From Pterois miles (lineage: Eukaryota > Chordata > Actinopteri > Perciformes > Scorpaenidae): a stretch of 64,000 bases of DNA. Position 1 is the stretch's first letter; the number at the start of each line of letters is the position of its first letter. Below, in pieces: positions 25,025 to 36,189 of this stretch. The notes under the pieces were generated by a model. That model saw only the letters and a list, made by a program, of their open reading frames with translations. It was not told the origin of the DNA and did no database searches. The stretch is from assembly GCA_947000775.1 (NCBI GenBank), contig CAMQGK010000327.1, forward strand, positions 12,580,001 through 12,644,000. The letters run 5' to 3'. The position numbers and the translations under genes are program-made.

Positions 25025-25640
25025 TAAGGAGCATGATTTCCATTATATTAGATAAATAAACACATGAAAGCATGCTGCATATATCGAACATATTCTTCCA
25101 AATAAAGCCAGTTATCATTTTCCATGGTGTCGTACCAGCATTCCAGCAGGGCGTCACAACAGTGTTGAACCTTCAGAGTCATGTGTTGAAATGTATGAGT
25201 CATTGTGCTATTGGAGGACGCACATAGGGAGAAAAACCACGGTCCTTCCGGGGAGCGATTCATCAGGTTTTTCCCAGAGCCCTCCCAGGTCAGGGTTTTA
25301 TGGTTCCTGTTTGGTTTCCAAATGCTCTTTTCTCTCACCCCCTCTCAGCCACACTATAGTGTCCAAACTTGTCTACATTTGCTTCTCGTGTTTTTGTGCA
25401 TGGTAGATGTCCTTTTAAAAAGACCAATCTCAAATAAGTCTTTATTCTTGTTTTGTTGGCTCATATTCTCTGTTTTCATGAACTCTGGCCCCAGCCATGG
25501 CAACAGCTCGAAAAATGTTAACATTGATTGACAGGATTAAAAAAGGCCCCCTTCCCCGGTACGCATTTCAAACACTTTGGGAACAATGGTGCTTGGTGTG
25601 ATTGAATTAATGAGGTATCGCCGACTGTCAAAAGAGCACA
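25025..25640. other. complex non-coding DNA, possibly conserved
   Basis: The 108-codon plus-strand frame at 25205-25531 has no recognisable domain. The sequence is non-repetitive, and its 3' part includes TTGATTGACAGGATTAAAAAAGG and TGTGATTGAATTAATGAGG. No stronger statement is possible. Confidence 0.3.
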
Positions 25641-25674
25641 CATACTTTACATAAACCTGATTATCTTTGCATGG

Positions 25675-25804
25675 CAGAAATAGAAGAAAAGGGGAAGCGA
25701 GGGAACTGAAGGAGGAGGATGGAGGGAGCGAAGAGGAACGAGAAGAGAGGGGGGAGAGATTTGGATTTCAGTGGGCATCTCCCAAAAAAAAAAAAAAAAA
25801 AAAA
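25675..25804 (+). repeat. polypurine tract ending in poly(A)
   Basis: A GA-rich plus-strand stretch (25675-25765) is followed by a 21-A run at 25784-25804. The minus-strand frame of 97 codons here is a composition artefact. Confidence 0.8.
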
Positions 25805-26788
25805 GCATCAAAGTGTGCGCTGCATGGTGGGGGTTGACGTGGTGCTCACAAAGTAGTGATGTTCTGGCTTGGGCTTGCCTTGGCCTCTCCCTCATGCCTG
25901 CGCTCTGTTTAGCATAAACCAACCATAGGGGCTTTAACAAATCTATTCAAGGAGCATGGGGCCCCAGAACAACATAGTTTTTCACAAGCCACCACCCCCA
26001 AGCAAGACGTTTTTTGCAGGGGAGCCATTGTTCTGCTTGAACCGCACAGAGATTTCATCGTCTCCCCAACCCCGAGCTGGAGGAAAAGGAGCAGCGGTGC
26101 CCTTAGTGAACCCGTGAAGTGACACCCGGAGTGACTGCCAAGAGTCTCACTAATTCTACCAACCTATTGAGACAGGAAAATAGAGTGGAGGAGAGGAGGG
26201 TGGGATGGGTTGAAGGAGGGAGGGAGAGTGAAGGGATGGATCGAGGTTCTCTGACTGAAATGCTCACCAGATCAGCAAAGTGAACCCTCTGAAACGTGAG
26301 CTAATTCTCTATTTAATCCTTTTAGCTGCTTTTTCTCCCCCTTTCATCCTCACTCAACCCCCCTCCTTCCATCCATCTCTCTCTCTTTACTCTTTCTCTC
26401 TCCTGTCCTCTCTTTTTTACCCTCTTTTCTGAGGGAAGCGTCAGCAAAAGTTCTTGTCGAGCAGCAGCAGGAGAGGCAGGGAAGGACAAGGCTTCTAGGA
26501 ATGATTTGGTGTGTGTGTGTGTGTGTGTGTTTGTGTGGGTGGGTGTGTCTGTGTGTACGTGTTAGCTAAGTGAAGAGGGAGAGTGTGAAGAGAGCTGACT
26601 GTGTAGGCTGCTCCTTTTCCCTCTGTGTTTTTTCTTCAAGAAAAGCTCTGACAGCTGCGGTTTGATTTCTCGGGTTGTCAAAAGTCATCTTTGTTAGTTC
26701 TCTGTGCCAATGAATGGCAGCGGATTAGAAAAAAGAGGCGTGTTCGCACATCGAGCTGTAGGTGGGCTTCGCCTCAAGTGGTTGCCAT
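25805..26788. other. non-coding DNA with purine- and pyrimidine-rich patches
   Basis: A GA-rich stretch (about 26175-26240), a CT-rich stretch (about 26330-26430) and a short (GT)n (about 26511-26530) sit in otherwise complex sequence. No gene is supported. Confidence 0.55.
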
Positions 26789-26869
26789 AAAGGAAAAGGA
26801 AAATCACACAATATTACTCCAGGGGCCTCTGAAAGGAAAAGAAAATCATGCATTACTCCAGAGGCCCCC
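26789..26869 (+). repeat. imperfect tandem duplication, two units of about 40 bp
   Basis: Unit 1 (26789-26831) and unit 2 (26832-26869) share AAAGGAAAAGGAAAATCA against AAAGGAAAAGAAAATCA, then ATTACTCCAG and a GGCC-rich end. Unit 2 lacks about five bases. The duplication lies in a plus-strand frame but does not preserve phase, so it does not look like a protein repeat. Confidence 0.8.
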
Positions 26870-27578
26870 ATTGTCTTACCTACTCAACCCAAGCATATCA
26901 GATGCCTACAGATCCCCCGTCCTCTCACTTCTAAACATATAGCTGAGAGCCTGCATAGAAAGATACAAATTGTCCCTCGTGCTGTGAGGTTGCTGGAACA
27001 TAAATTGAGGAGCGAGGCATTGTTGTCAGTGAGTAATATACTTAGCATTATTCATAAAGAAGAGGAGGCAATTAAAAGGTGTTGGCTGGTATTGAAAACA
27101 GGTACTTGACTGTGTGGCTGACACAGCAGTTACATATGGCCTAAAGTGAGTTTTTTATCTGCTGCTATTGTCAGAAATACAGTATATATCCCTGGGGTTG
27201 TATCCACTGCGCATGCCATTGTACTGATATGAACAAAAACAAATGACAGGCACAGCAATACATCGCTTGCCAGCTAGTGCAAATTACAGCACTTGCTTAC
27301 TTATTACTGCTCAACTTTTGTGTGAGCATGTATGACTAAAATTGTCATATTCATATTGATTTTTTTTTACTGTTTTTTTGTTTGTAATTTGTTATTCTAT
27401 GATTTATTTTTCTTTCTCCTTATTTTTTGTTCTCTTTTCTTGTGCAGACACCAACTACACTACAGGGAAGTTTGGACAATGTAATATAATGCATCTGAAG
27501 GATAAATCTAAAAATAAAAATATTATTATGTCTTAAAATTTACCTGCCCTTGGGAGCTAACAGGAAGGTGCATCCTTT
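26870..27578. other. anonymous non-coding DNA with an acceptor-like site
   Basis: A strong pyrimidine stretch, TTGTTCTCTTTTCTTGTGCAG, ends at 27448 and could be a splice acceptor. The sequence after it has no sustained open frame, so no exon is called. Confidence 0.45.
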
Positions 27579-27586
27579 TTTCCTGG

Positions 27587-27755
27587 TAGGGCTGTCAATC
27601 GCTTAGTTTTAAAACTGAGCCCACTGCAACCTAAAAAATTGCAAGTTGCATTTATGCATTAAAGAAATCAGTGCCATTTGAACAAATTTGCTTTAACACA
27701 TTATTATCACATTATTACATTCACTATCATTATCACATTAACTTTGACAGCCCTA
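27587..27755. mobile_element. hAT-like MITE family H1, copy 1 (short, both ends)
   Basis: A 169-bp element with terminal inverted repeats TAGGGCTGTCAA and TTGACAGCCCTA. It is flanked by an 8-bp target duplication, TTTCCTGG at 27579-27586 and ATTCCTGG at 27756-27763 (7/8), the length made by hAT transposases. Internally it keeps only the far end of the longer copies (ACTGAGCCCACTGCAACCT, GCATTAAAGAAAT), so it is an internal deletion derivative. It encodes nothing and depended on a transposase elsewhere. Confidence 0.85.
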
Positions 27756-27763
27756 ATTCCTGG

Positions 27764-28560
27764 TCATTTAAATTGACAGTGAAAGGTATTTTGACAGTAG
27801 CCATTTTTCACATGTGTTATTTGCATTACAAAAATAAAATGGAGATGGCAAACTTTGATAAAACTTCCTCAACTGGGGAAAAATAAACAGACACTTGAGG
27901 TGTTTTTTGCCTTGGTTAAAAAAGACAATGTGCGGCATGGATTACATCATATGACTCACACGTTTCCTCTGTTGGCGTCTCCTCAGATATTCCTATAACT
28001 TGCAAATGCTTTTCTCTCTCTCTGGACAATATGAAACATAACCAGTACTAGCTAACATGAAAGAAACATTTAAATTTGACCCTCTGAAAAAAAAATCCTG
28101 AAGACTGTCTCCATTTTTTACTTGTAGATGGTTAGAAAACCAAGCCGACTTTTTGTTTCCAGTTCGCAACCTCTACTTCTTCTGAGGTCTGTTTACTGGC
28201 AGATTTCAGCTATGCGTAGCCTATAGCGCCAACTTCTGACCAAAATATGCCATAGCCGAGTTTATTTGCTCCCAAAAACAGTGAATGATGCACATTTATT
28301 TTTTTTTTGTCATTTCAAAAGTAAAATGTGCTTGACAACTGAATGGAAACACGACTAGTGAAGGTGAAAACTTTTGTTCAACAGCACTCTCCTCTTTAGA
28401 GCTTGTTTCTTCTGTCTTCGTGACTAAGTTAATAAAATTGTGTTGAACCAGTTTTGTTGGGCAAACTGCTTCTCTGTGCAAACATGTGTTTAAAATATGG
28501 TTTCCAGCGTAGTCATTTGTTCGCTTGAAAGCAGCACCACTCTAAAGGCTAATCTTGTTT
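27764..28560. other. anonymous non-coding DNA
   Basis: No gene. The part around 28100-28250 (CCATTTTTTACTTGTAGATG, AGTTCGCAACCTCTACTTC) reads like an old dispersed repeat, but no second copy is present. Confidence 0.5.
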
Positions 28561-28569
28561 TTGGCACCT

Positions 28570-29290
28570 CTCTTCTTTTTTTCTTCTCTCCAGTCTTCAA
28601 CTCCTCTGTTTTCTTCCGTTAAGCCCTTTGGGAATGGAGAAAACACTGGCTGGCTCTGGTATTGGTTAATTTCACAATTATTTATTAGCGAGGCTTTACT
28701 CAACAATAAAGCTCAACCGTGAGTAACAACTCCTTGAACACTTTTATGTGAGTGATCCTAAAATATTAGTCTGTACTGTTTGCCATAAAAGCTTAATGTA
28801 GCTCTCAAAGGTTGCCTCTATTATATCAACACTCTAAATGACTCTAACATCTTAGCCTCAACTAATCACAGCCTTTTCTTCGGGCTGTCATCAGAGTTGG
28901 TAGTAAATTAAGCAGAGGGCTGAGCAACAACCCCTTGACTTTTATTGAGGCTGGGGTCTTATTAGAATTCACCGGACCAGACCTTTTGTGTCACTGAGTG
29001 CTTCATTTGCAGTTTGCAGTTTGCGTGAACCCTGGAGACATTAACTCTGTCCCCTTCTCCATTCATTACAATGCTATTAGTCTCTGCGAATTGATCAATA
29101 TATCATGCATAGAACATCTTGAATGTGGACGTCTGGCTCCTTTGTGAGCCCAGAGATAATGGTTTCCCCATTCAAGCCGGCTTGTAGGAACATGGAGATA
29201 AAGCAAGGCAGGGAAGAGTTATACCGCTTACAGCTATGGAGAGGGAGCTATCTCATCCAGATTATAAGTGGGTGAACTAAAAACGCATAA
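28570..29290. promoter_or_regulatory. candidate conserved block
   Basis: A long complex, repeat-free segment with TTGGTTAATTTCACAATTATTTATTAG (28662-28688), TTATTAGAATTCACCGG, a direct GCAGTTTGCAGTTTGCG doublet and TGCTATTAGTCTCTGCGAAT. The mix of homeodomain-type cores and non-repetitive DNA fits a developmental enhancer or conserved element. The role is inferred. Confidence 0.35.
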
Positions 29291-29589
29291 AAAGGGACAG
29301 TTTATTGTGAGGAGAGCAGCACTGGAGGAGGGTGTAAAGATCTGAAAGACTCAAACTGGCACCTTTTATTCTCCTCAGGTGTCCAGGAGGAAAGAAATCA
29401 TGCCTCCATTATCCTCAGCACAGCCTAATAGAGCTGTGATGCAATACCAAGCACTACTGAAAGAGCTGAGTCAGTATGGGGCATGTTTTAAAGTAGAAGT
29501 TGTTCTACATGCTGAGAGTTTTATTTTTCATCTGACATTAATGTTTCTTTTTATTATAATGACTTATTTCCAGTGGACGATGGGATTAC

Positions 29590-29868
29590 CTTTTTTTTCT
29601 AACAGTCAGCAGGGGATGACTCTTCTGGTTGCGAAAAGAAGTCTGATTGTATAGAAGTCTATGAGAAAATTATTCAACTTCTCTCTTGATTTATTACCTC
29701 AGTAAACATTGTAAACAGGAGTTTAGAATCTCATTCGCTAGTCTATAGTCTTCTTCAATACAGCTTGATGTTCATTTAGTAAATTATGGTCCTATTTAGA
29801 GTTAAAAAAAAAAAACAAAAACAAAAAAACACACAAATCAGGGTATGCTTTGGGGCGTGGCTACTTTG
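29590..29868 (-). mobile_element. dispersed repeat family R1, copy B (partial)
   Basis: In reverse complement this matches the R1 copies at 35575 and 58327. Shared blocks are CATAGACTTCTATACAATC, AGTCATCCCCTGCTGACTGT (counterpart of the CGCCCCCTGCTGG block), GTTTACTGAGGTAATAAATC and GCCACGCCCCAAAGCATACC. It is truncated at both ends relative to copy C and contains an A-rich interruption at 29803-29828. Confidence 0.8.
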
Positions 29869-30292
29869 GGATTTTGTGTTTTCATCTTACAGAACACTTA
29901 CTTTAACCCTTTCACAGTGTGTTTTCAGGTCATGAAAAGAGAAGATAACTACAATCAAAATGTCAAACTCAAGGTTTTAAAATGGCAGTCCTCAAAACAC
30001 TGGGTGAAGTCATGTGTGACTATGTCCACTTCATTGTATCAACTAATATATAAATTATACATTCACATCAAACAATTTCAACTTCAGGCATAGAGTATAA
30101 CCTATTTTTCCTAAAGTGATATTTAATTCAACTCTTATCAACTCATTAAATGTGCATTAAGCCTCATAGATGTGGGTCAGTAGGGGCCTGCTACACCTAC
30201 TACAATGTAAATGTGCAAGCAGAACTTAAAAGCAATGCATTATTATACATTGTAAAACTGAATGAAACTTTAGGTTTTTAACACAAACAAAA
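29869..30292. other. anonymous non-coding DNA
   Basis: Nothing recognisable. The 82-codon plus-strand frame has no signature. Confidence 0.6.
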
Positions 30293-30384
30293 CAGCTTGT
30301 TTAGGTTTAGCCAACAGAACTACAACTTCTTTAGGTTTAGGCAACAAAACCACTTAGATCATGTTTTAGCGTAAAATACCTACG
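30293..30384 (-). repeat. dispersed repeat family R3, minus-strand copy
   Basis: Two spaced TTTAGGTTTAG(C/G)CAACA units followed by GTTTTAGCGTAAAATACCTAC. The reverse complement matches the units at 51547-51846 (TATTTTAACCCAAACTAC, GTTGCCTAAACC). The element has an internally repetitive, minisatellite-like form. I recognise this TAGGTTTAGGCAACAAAACC sequence as common in fish but recall no name. Confidence 0.65.
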
Positions 30385-31910
30385 TTTAAAAAGTGAACAT
30401 GAAACTTAAGCTTGTGAACATAAGGACACGTCACCGCCGTGTTCTTTTATTCCTTCTTTTGATGATCGTACATATGAATCGATAATAAAACCTAGTGGAT
30501 GCAGCAGGCCCTTTCTGACCCACAACTGAGGCCCACTGATAATGGGCATTAAATGACTTAATAACAGTCTAACCGGCTGAATATGCCAAACTAAGTCGCC
30601 CACTAAATTTTACTATTTAATGTGTATCAGTTTCATCACCACTTGTTTTACTACACAAGAATAAATGCTACACTGGTAAATGCCAATCTAGTCATCTGTC
30701 AGCAGCAGCTATGATTCTCAAGTGGGCATCAGTCTACATGTGTTAACTTGTCAAAAATAAACACACACGCACATGCAAACACATTCAGAGTACGTCTCTC
30801 GGTCTCATCGTATTTCCCTTGAAGTACATCCTCTCTCTACGCTCTGGTGTTGGGCCGTACAGATAGTCTGTGTATTGTGGCACCCCTAGAGAAAGCAGAC
30901 ACAGAAGAAGGTCCTTGATAACATTTGTTGTTAGGGAATGAGATTTGGTGCCTTTACTGAATCCCTAGAGGGCAGTAGTACAAATGTTTTATATTCAGAG
31001 AAGACTTGCCTCTGCCTGTGATAAGCAGCGTTGATCCAATTGGTTTGTGGTAGAGTGGCAAGGTTTTTTTTTTTTTTAAAGATGGAGAAGGCTGCTCAAA
31101 CTCCAGTGGAGGTCTCTCTCTCAGACACTGATGGTTGAAAAAAAGCTTCTTTGTGTGTACAAGATGAAGGGCCCACAGTCACACTGAAATCCCCCAGGGG
31201 CTGGTATAGATTAGTGGGGCATTAACATGAGCCAAATGCATGCTAGCATCCCCATGTAGAAGTTAAAAAGGTTTTAGGGGTTTAACCATTAACTACTTCA
31301 CCATGACAGGGAGCAAACAAGTGGATTTGGAACTGTTTGCACCGTACTTAAACATATGTGGGACCACAGACCCGTGCATTTGACTTCTAACATGTTTTCA
31401 CCTTAAACTAAATAAATTACAAATACACACCTATGATCAGTGGTATCAAGTCAAGGACAAATGATTTTCTGCTCTTATTTTGTCATTCCTACTTATGCTG
31501 TAACAAAACTCTGATTAATGATGGAAGTATCTGGAAAACAGAAACTCCACAGAGGTAACAGATGCAGCAAAATCACCGGAGCAATGTCACATCCTCTCCC
31601 TCGTGTTGTTACTTGATATTTACAGCGGTACTTGGGCCTAATCGATGATGTAAATGCATCTCTCCTGGCAAAACTCCTCTTTCCTGCGGAAGCTAACCGA
31701 TGCGCAGAGCTGTCAAACAAACAGGACAGAATCCAGCTCGTGTTCGCTGTCCTTTCTCAACATTTCCTCGCAGAGTTTGACCTTTAAGAGATGTCAGCGT
31801 GAAAAAAAAAAAATTCAAAAAACTGAAGCTGTGCATTCCCACAGCCTTATGGCTCCCTATGCGAGCACACGCATGTGAGGAGGGCAGGGGGAGACAAACT
31901 GTCTGATGTG
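30385..31910. other. anonymous non-coding DNA
   Basis: No gene is supported. It has short T/A runs (31066-31080, 31803-31813). The last 300 bp are more complex and GC-balanced. Confidence 0.6.
30962..30974 (+). promoter_or_regulatory. CTCF-like core motif (11/13, weak)
   Basis: TCCCTAGAGGGCA matches the CCASYAGRKGGCR core with two mismatches. Listed only because similar sites recur in this window. Confidence 0.15.
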
Positions 31911-31918
31911 CGCACGCG

Positions 31919-31960
<42 letters not shown>
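31911..31960. repeat. (CA)n microsatellite with CGCACGCGCA leader
   Basis: A CA repeat of about 20 units preceded by GCGCACGCGCACG. Alternating purine-pyrimidine throughout. Confidence 0.96.
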
Positions 31961-31962
<2 letters not shown>

Positions 31963-32098
31963 CTCTCTGGCTAACAGCCGTGGAGCCTGGGTTTGAATGC
32001 ACTCTGCGGTGGACCGTTTAAATGAGCTTTAATTTAGCATCCTGCTGGCTCAATTGGGATTGTAATAGAACACATTACACCTTGTCCTGCAACAGAAG

Positions 32099-32130
<32 letters not shown>

Positions 32131-32147
32131 TCCTCCCTCTCTCTCAG
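32099..32147. repeat. (CT)n tract
   Basis: CT repeats interrupted by CG and TTCCTCC. It yields an arginine/glutamate-rich minus-strand frame that is not a gene. Confidence 0.93.
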
Positions 32148-32149
32148 TC

Positions 32150-32990
32150 CTGGGAGAATTGATTTTTCCAAATGCAGGGGAACAAATCAAAGGACAGAAT
32201 GATTGTATTGCAAAGAGGAATGGCAGACATGGCATCGTAATCAATTTCACTATTAACTCTCCAGTGTTTTCCTTTTACTCTACAATAATTTTTTCAGACC
32301 ATTATGTAATGAGCAACACACAACACACCGCTAGGTAGTAATTACAAACTTGATAAACAAAAACAGGGACACCAAGTTGGCGAAGCCTTTAAAATTGTCA
32401 AGAGGTGAGTTGTGGAACATGCATCAGCGTTAAAGTAATCATGGCAAAATGTAATTGGATGCAAAGGTATTTTGTGCAATCACAGCCAACAGCTCTTGTG
32501 CTGCACTGAATCAAGACTACTGTACAGTACATACCACCTGCAGAGCTCACTCTCTCTCACTTTATATTTCTGTTTCACTAAGTCTCTTCCCCCATCAGCA
32601 ACAGTTAATTACAATCAGAGCATTTCTGTGACTTTCCTGTTCGAAGAGTAACTTTTTCCCTAGTTACACTGACGCAGGGAAGACAGGTGGCTTCAGTAGT
32701 AGTAGTAGTGGCAGCGCCGCAACTGAAAGACGTTGACTTATAAGTCAAACTGAAGATTGTTGCTGAACAAAGCAACATGTTTTGTTTGTCTCCCAAACAA
32801 AAAGCGACTCCTCCCACCTCCTCTCCTTCCGTCTCACAATATATCCATCCTCTGCTGTCGAAGGAGCTCACCTTGACAGTTCCTCCAGTCACCCCGTTCT
32901 AAGTGGATGATTAAAAAGAGATGGAGGGATTTTACTGGGGGCTGGTATGCGTGGCATCCCAAGAGTCCCCGCTCCAAGCTAGCCAAGCGG
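32150..32990. other. anonymous non-coding DNA
   Basis: The 95-codon minus-strand frame (32605-32892) shows no domain and includes a small (AGT)n stretch. Otherwise featureless. Confidence 0.55.
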
Positions 32991-32999
32991 AGCGAGCTA

Positions 33000-33760
33000 C
33001 AGCTGTCCTCCAAACAAGCCCCGGCATCCTTTATTTATTTCTGCTGAAATATTGATGCATGTTATGAAAGGTTTAAAATAATGTGTCTGCCTTTTTTTTT
33101 TCTTTAGCCCCAGCACGCTGTTTTCTAATGCATAAATAATTCTTCCCTTGGACGCTGCATGGACGCTGCGTCCAGCACATTAGGTGGGGTGTATCCGCTG
33201 TATCACATTCTTTCTGCCTGAGAGAAAATACCCATCCCTCATAATTTTCTACACTTATACAATCGGCGTTGACAGTAAATAATTGATGTATGAATTTAGG
33301 GCTAAAACTCCAACACAATATGACTTCATGTCAAGGGTTAGTCCCTGCAGATTTGAAGCCAAATCATCTCGCAAAATGGATTCTTCCTCTCCACAAAAGG
33401 GGTATCCTATTTGAGTTCCTACCTTTTATTCCTCCCTCCATCGCTGCCCCCCCTCATCCTCATCTGCCCTCCTTTCCAATAGAGAGAGAGAGGAGACCCA
33501 GGTCTAGCAGCCCTCTTGATGGGGTCTTGCTTTGCATGGCTAGTGATAACTGAGTGATTTAGCCCATTATTAGTCAAGGATATGTTTTGTTTTTTGAACA
33601 CAAATGGGTTTTTCACACTGACATGAACCCGTTTTTGATTGTGTCGGCAAAGGAGTATGAGCCGGGCACAGTACAGGGAGCACCCTCTCACTTCTCATCT
33701 CAATATCTGTGTTGTGATGTACAATTATGCCTCTAAATTTGCTGGCCAGATCCATTTGCG
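33000..33760. promoter_or_regulatory. candidate conserved block
   Basis: Complex sequence with TTTCTAATGCATAAATAATTC, GACAGTAAATAATTGATG and GATTTAGCCCATTATTAGTC. A small inverted/direct array (GGACGCTGC twice, then GTCCAGC) lies at about 33150-33176. It has the texture of vertebrate desert conserved elements. The role is inferred and there is no coding support. Confidence 0.33.
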
Positions 33761-34004
33761 AGATACGAGAGGAGGAAGAGGAGATGAAAGGTGAATTGGG
33801 TGGAATAGTAATTTCACTCTCTACGCTTCAATTAACACATTGTGGCAAGTACAGCTGCTTTCTGTGCCGAACAGTTCAAACACATCTCCTGTGGAAGAGT
33901 GGTGTGACATGAGGGGCAAAAGGGACAACAACATTATAGCCTTTAACATGATTATTAGAGAGTTTGTCTTGAATGTTGCCCAACAACAAGGACGATGACA
34001 CGTG

Positions 34005-34245
34005 ATGGTAAATGGTAAATGGACTTGCATTTATATAGCGTTTTCCTAGTCTTCTGACTACTCAAAGCGCTTTACACTACATGTCAGTATTCACCCATTC
34101 ACACACACATTCATACACTGATGGCAAGGTGCCAACTTTACCCATCAGGATCTAATCTAAATACTCATTCACACCAATGGCTATGCCTTTGGGCCTAAGT
34201 GTCTTGCCCGGGATTCAACCACTAACCTTCTAATTTGAGGCTGAC
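34005..34245 (-). mobile_element. tRNA-derived SINE (TTTACCAT-tailed), 5'-degraded
   Basis: Reading the minus strand, a degraded tRNA-like head with a B-box-like GGTTGAATCCC is followed by GGCAAGACACTTAGGCCC. A body with CAAAGCGCTTTGAGTAGTC and CGCTATATAAATGCAAGTCC then ends in TTTACCATTTACCAT. This is a widespread teleost SINE family distinct from the one at 10710. The A box cannot be recognised. It is old and clearly mutated. Confidence 0.75.
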
Positions 34246-35574
34246 CAAAGAAAGTCCCTAAGAAAGTTGTCAAGTCTGCAACACAGTTCATCCTTTCAGG
34301 CCGCCCTCCAAAGCCACTCCACCATCACTAGATTAGCATTTTGAACATTAACATATCTTAATGAACATAAACAACAAACATGGCTATTGTTAGCACTCAC
34401 TAAGACAGACACAGATTACATTTTTTTTGTCAGAGCTGTAGAGGTGTAAAGGGGTGTAAATAAAATTTCACTTTTAAGTATATAAAAGTGTGAGTATGTG
34501 AGTATTATCAAGTATCACAAAAATGTACTTGAACAGCAGTACAAACCTTTAGCACCACTTTTTTTTTTTTTTTTTTTTTTTCAGGTGAGGACAGAGACAC
34601 AGAGACACGGTGAACAATGTATAAGACTTCACCATACAGTATGTCATGCACTTTATATGCACAGTGCATCTGTGTTTTCTACAGTTCAAGACATTAAATC
34701 TACTTTTGTTTATTTGCTGGATAAAATAATTAACATACTAGTAAATTATTATTTTCAACCTGGAAATGCTGCAGTCATTTTATATGATTAAAATCAATTT
34801 GTGCCATCATCTGACTCTGAATCAGCCTTCACTGTGTGATTGGTGTACTGTTTGGACACATTTACTGTAACATTCTGCAAATTTTGGAAAACATGGTTAC
34901 AACTATTATTATGTGTGTGTATGACCACAATCCAATTAAGTGCCAACATGCAGTTTAGAAAACTTTGTCATGCTTGCAAGGACTTTCACACATACATTTT
35001 AAGAGGTTATGCGTTTCCACAAACAGACTGTCTAAGAGTATCTTTAATGAAACTGAAACAGTTTTTCTACAACTCTACCATCTTTCTTAAACCGCACTGA
35101 TCATGATGTAAAGGTATTATATAATGTGGAACTTGTCACTGGGGATAGAGCAGAGGTTTGGAAGGAAGAAAAAAAAAAATCCAAGTATGCTGAAGTCAGA
35201 AGAAAATGTTCATTTGAGTCACGTTTGCCAGTATATAAACAAAGTTTCCCACAAGAGGAAGCTGGCAAGTGTTGGTACACAAGTAATCATAAAGGAGTTC
35301 TATGTCACAACAATCAGTGACATTGAAAAATGCCTACCAATGACTTTTTTAGTTTACTATATATACAGTCACTTTGGCATATTTGCTGACAGGTGTTTAG
35401 ACAAAAAATATGCATAGCTTTATATAAATAAATATTTTTCTTTCCTCTGTGAGTCTTGCAAGAATCACATACAGTGTACTATGCATTTTTGTCTCACCTA
35501 TAAAGTAAACTTAGATTCATGTGCTTCGGATCCATTATGTTGTTAAGAAGCATGTCACCGGACAGCACCATGGG
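34246..35574. other. anonymous non-coding DNA
   Basis: It contains poly(T) at 34559-34581 and otherwise AT-rich sequence. The open frames of 86-97 codons show no domain. Confidence 0.6.
34559..34581 (+). repeat. poly(T) run of 23
   Basis: Homopolymer, possibly the reversed poly(A) of an unrecognised retroposon. Confidence 0.93.
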
Positions 35575-35882
35575 AGCGACCTCTCAATCACAAGTTAGCC
35601 ACGCCCTAAAGCATCCCCTGCTTTATTGTGTGTTTGACTTTAAAAGGGACCATACATTTATTAAATGAATATAATGCTGTATTGAAGAGGACTTGACATT
35701 AATATGCTTACAGTGATTACTGAGGTAATAAATCAAGTTAGAAGTAGGCTCATTTTCTCATAGACTTCTATACAATCAGGCTTATTTTTGCAACCAGAGG
35801 AGTCGCCCCCTGCTGGCTAAGTGTATGTCTAAGGCATTTCCACTTTGGCTTCACTTTTCAAACCAAGAAGCTGCCCACTGGT
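35575..35882 (+). mobile_element. dispersed repeat family R1, copy A (partial)
   Basis: Shared with copies B and C: CAAGTTAGCCACGCCCTAAA, GAGGTAATAAATCAAGTTAG, CATAGACTTCTATACAATC, CAACCAGAGGAGTCGCC and TTTCCACTTTGGCTTCACTTT. The 5' half seen in copy C (GAACCATAAACTGTATATAA) is absent. I recognise the family as a common percomorph repeat with no coding capacity, but recall no name. It carries a full CTCF-like core (35804-35816). Confidence 0.82.
35804..35816 (-). promoter_or_regulatory. CTCF-like core motif inside R1 (13/13)
   Basis: The reverse complement CCAGCAGGGGGCG matches every position of the CCASYAGRKGGCR core and continues with flanks typical of the longer CTCF matrix. It lies in a conserved part of repeat R1, so the motif may have spread with the repeat. 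Binding is not shown. Confidence 0.45.
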
Positions 35883-36170
35883 GCTTTCCGTTGTTTTTAA
35901 ACACTAACAAAAAGAGCAAATGGAAATAATAATAATCATATTATTCTGTAAAACTAAATTTACTTCAGGTAGAAATAGTTCCATCAACTGTACCAAATAC
36001 ACTATATGATTTCAGTGGAGGTTAAGTTACTTTTCTTTCGCCATCTGCCTGGGATACTAGAGGGTGACACATCAACATGATCGTCTCACATTGTACAAGT
36101 AAAAAGAAAAATGAAAAAAAAAAGATAAATTTGCTTGAGATTGTTATGGGGGTAATGAGAGAGTGAGAGA
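35883..36170. other. anonymous non-coding DNA
   Basis: AT-rich, with an A-run near 36113-36123. Nothing else is seen. Confidence 0.6.
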
Positions 36171-36189
36171 GACAGATATTGTTTTGATA

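Noticed and set aside
26691..26942. Repeat-containing small protein across the 40-bp duplication
   Set aside because: The two units differ in length by about five bases and shift frame, so the duplication does not behave like a protein repeat.
27420..27480. Exon after TTTTCTTGTGCAG
   Set aside because: No sustained frame and no plausible donor with coding content.
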